NCBI GenBank assembly: GCA_017654935.2
Contig: CM065699.1
Location: 38,768,450 to 38,832,449, forward strand
From: Phymorhynchus buccinoides
Lineage: Eukaryota; Mollusca; Gastropoda; Neogastropoda; Raphitomidae
Length of the DNA stretch: 64,000 nt
Direction: 5' to 3'
The translations under genes and the position numbers were made by a program. Position 1 is the first letter of the stretch. Each line of letters opens with the position of its first letter. This document shows, piece after piece, positions 62,991 through 64,000 of this stretch. The notes under the pieces are model-generated. The model ran no database searches. It worked only from the letters and a program-made list of their open reading frames with translations, and was not told where the DNA came from.

Positions 62991-63490
62991 GTGCAATTGC
63001 TTATTCAAAACTTGAATCATTAGGGTTACATAAAATAGTGCATCTTTACGTATCATGTTTTTGTTGCCTGTGGAATCACATTTTTGGTTTCTCCCTGAAG
63101 TAATGTGCAGATAGGTAAAATGGGGGGTATATTTAATGGATGCTTAACCAACAAATCATTAATATGTTTGTTTCATCATCATTAATACGTTTATTTCGTT
63201 TACTAACTTTCTGTTATGCCTTTTGAGCTTTATCGTGATATATAGTTTCTTTACAAATAAGAAAAATATCAAATAAAAGCATCTTAAATGAAATTTTAAA
63301 CAAAAGGTTATAAAAAAAAGTTTTTAAAGAGTACACAGGCTAACATAAAAAATACTTTCAAAAAAATACTTTGGAGAAGAAAAGTAGATATGAACATTAA
63401 AAAAGAAATTATAGAACCGTATTTTTGTTTCAAGACGAAAATAATGTAAAAGAACTGGAGAATCATGCACTTGATCAGGATGAGAACAGT
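62991..63490. other. A/T-rich, no feature recognised
   Basis: Low-complexity A/T sequence, no recognised repeat or open frame. Confidence 0.5.
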
Positions 63491-63508
63491 TGGGGGAGGG
63501 GGGGGGGG

Positions 63509-63567
<59 letters not shown>
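63491..63567. repeat. G-run and (GA)n microsatellite
   Basis: GGGGAGGGGGGGGGGGG followed by about 28 GA units. Confidence 0.95.
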
Positions 63568-63573
<6 letters not shown>

Positions 63574-63720
63574 GAGAGAAGAACAGTTTTCTGAAGAAGG
63601 AAGGAAAGCAATGAAGAACAGATTTTCTGAAGAAACATGCACAACCAAAGTGAATTGCCATTGCCAGTCAGGTTCAGTAAAGTTGTGTGATGTGCTCTTT
63701 AGTGTGCTTTCATCTATATG

Positions 63721-63723
63721 CGC

Positions 63724-63763
<40 letters not shown>

Positions 63764-63774
63764 GTGTGTGTGAC

Positions 63775-63810
<36 letters not shown>

Positions 63811-63855
63811 CGTGTGCGTGTGCGTGCGTGTGTGCGTGTGCGTGCATGTGTGTGT
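63721..63855. repeat. (GT)n compound microsatellite
   Basis: (GT)n with GACACTGT and GCGT interruptions. Confidence 0.95.
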
Positions 63856-63946
63856 ATGAATCAATTGTTTATCAACGGGGAAAATATACTAGTGTCATCA
63901 TTACTTCATCACCACCCCATCATCTTCATTATCATTGTGACTCATC

Positions 63947-64000
63947 CTTTTCTTCTTCTTCTTCTTCTTCTTCTTCTTCTTCTTCTTCTTCTTCTTCTTC
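63947..64000. repeat. (TTC)n microsatellite at the window end
   Basis: At least 16 TTC/CTT units running off the edge. Confidence 0.95.

Overview
The window is eukaryotic genomic DNA. Short exons with GT-AG borders are separated by kilobase introns, and most of the sequence is microsatellites, SINEs and short inverted-repeat DNA transposons. The protein matches (a secreted ADA2/ADGF-type adenosine deaminase and an ADCK5-type mitochondrial kinase), the (CA)n/(GA)n load and the SINE types suggest a marine invertebrate, most likely a mollusc such as a gastropod. The species call is inference.

Layout. (1) About 783-9278, plus strand: the 3' half of an ADA2-like gene in six exons, carrying HAGET, RVGH and SDDP but not the N-terminal HxH, which must lie upstream. 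(2) 9279-18569: intergenic repeats, including a 1.6-kb foldback palindrome at about 15600-17220. (3) 18570-50005, plus strand: a complete ADCK5-like gene with a 230-codon first exon, twelve further constitutive exons and one slot that can be filled by either of two homologous exons. (4) 50006-58095: mostly transposons. (5) 60211-58096, minus strand: the last two exons of a gene for a low-complexity Arg/Asp/Ser-rich protein with a PPPY motif and a polyproline run. (6) 60212-64000: repeats, two short palindromes, long (CA)n.

The most unusual signal is a pattern of locally amplified exon edges. One ADA2 exon and five of the six ADCK5 slots examined most closely are accompanied by decayed tandem copies of only the acceptor-side or donor-side part of the exon, splice site included. 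There are six copies of an ADA2 donor edge, three of the ADCK5 exon 4 acceptor edge, one of exon 7, two of the exon 9 acceptor edge, six of the exon 9 donor edge, roughly twenty of the exon 10a acceptor edge and about seven of the exon 10b acceptor edge. Exons 10a and 10b are full-length paralogues with identical phases (1 in, 2 out), so exactly one can be used per transcript: a predicted mutually exclusive pair in the C-terminal part of the kinase. It lies among the decoy arrays and may have arisen by the same process.

The transposon record is rich and layered. Thirteen copies of one piggyBac-type MITE (TTAA target sites) are present, one of which has seeded a 15-unit 97-bp satellite. There are several hAT-like and pogo-like MITE families and at least four SINE families. 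The three genes show no obvious functional link. All exon models come from reading splice sites, frames and family similarity by eye; no search was run.
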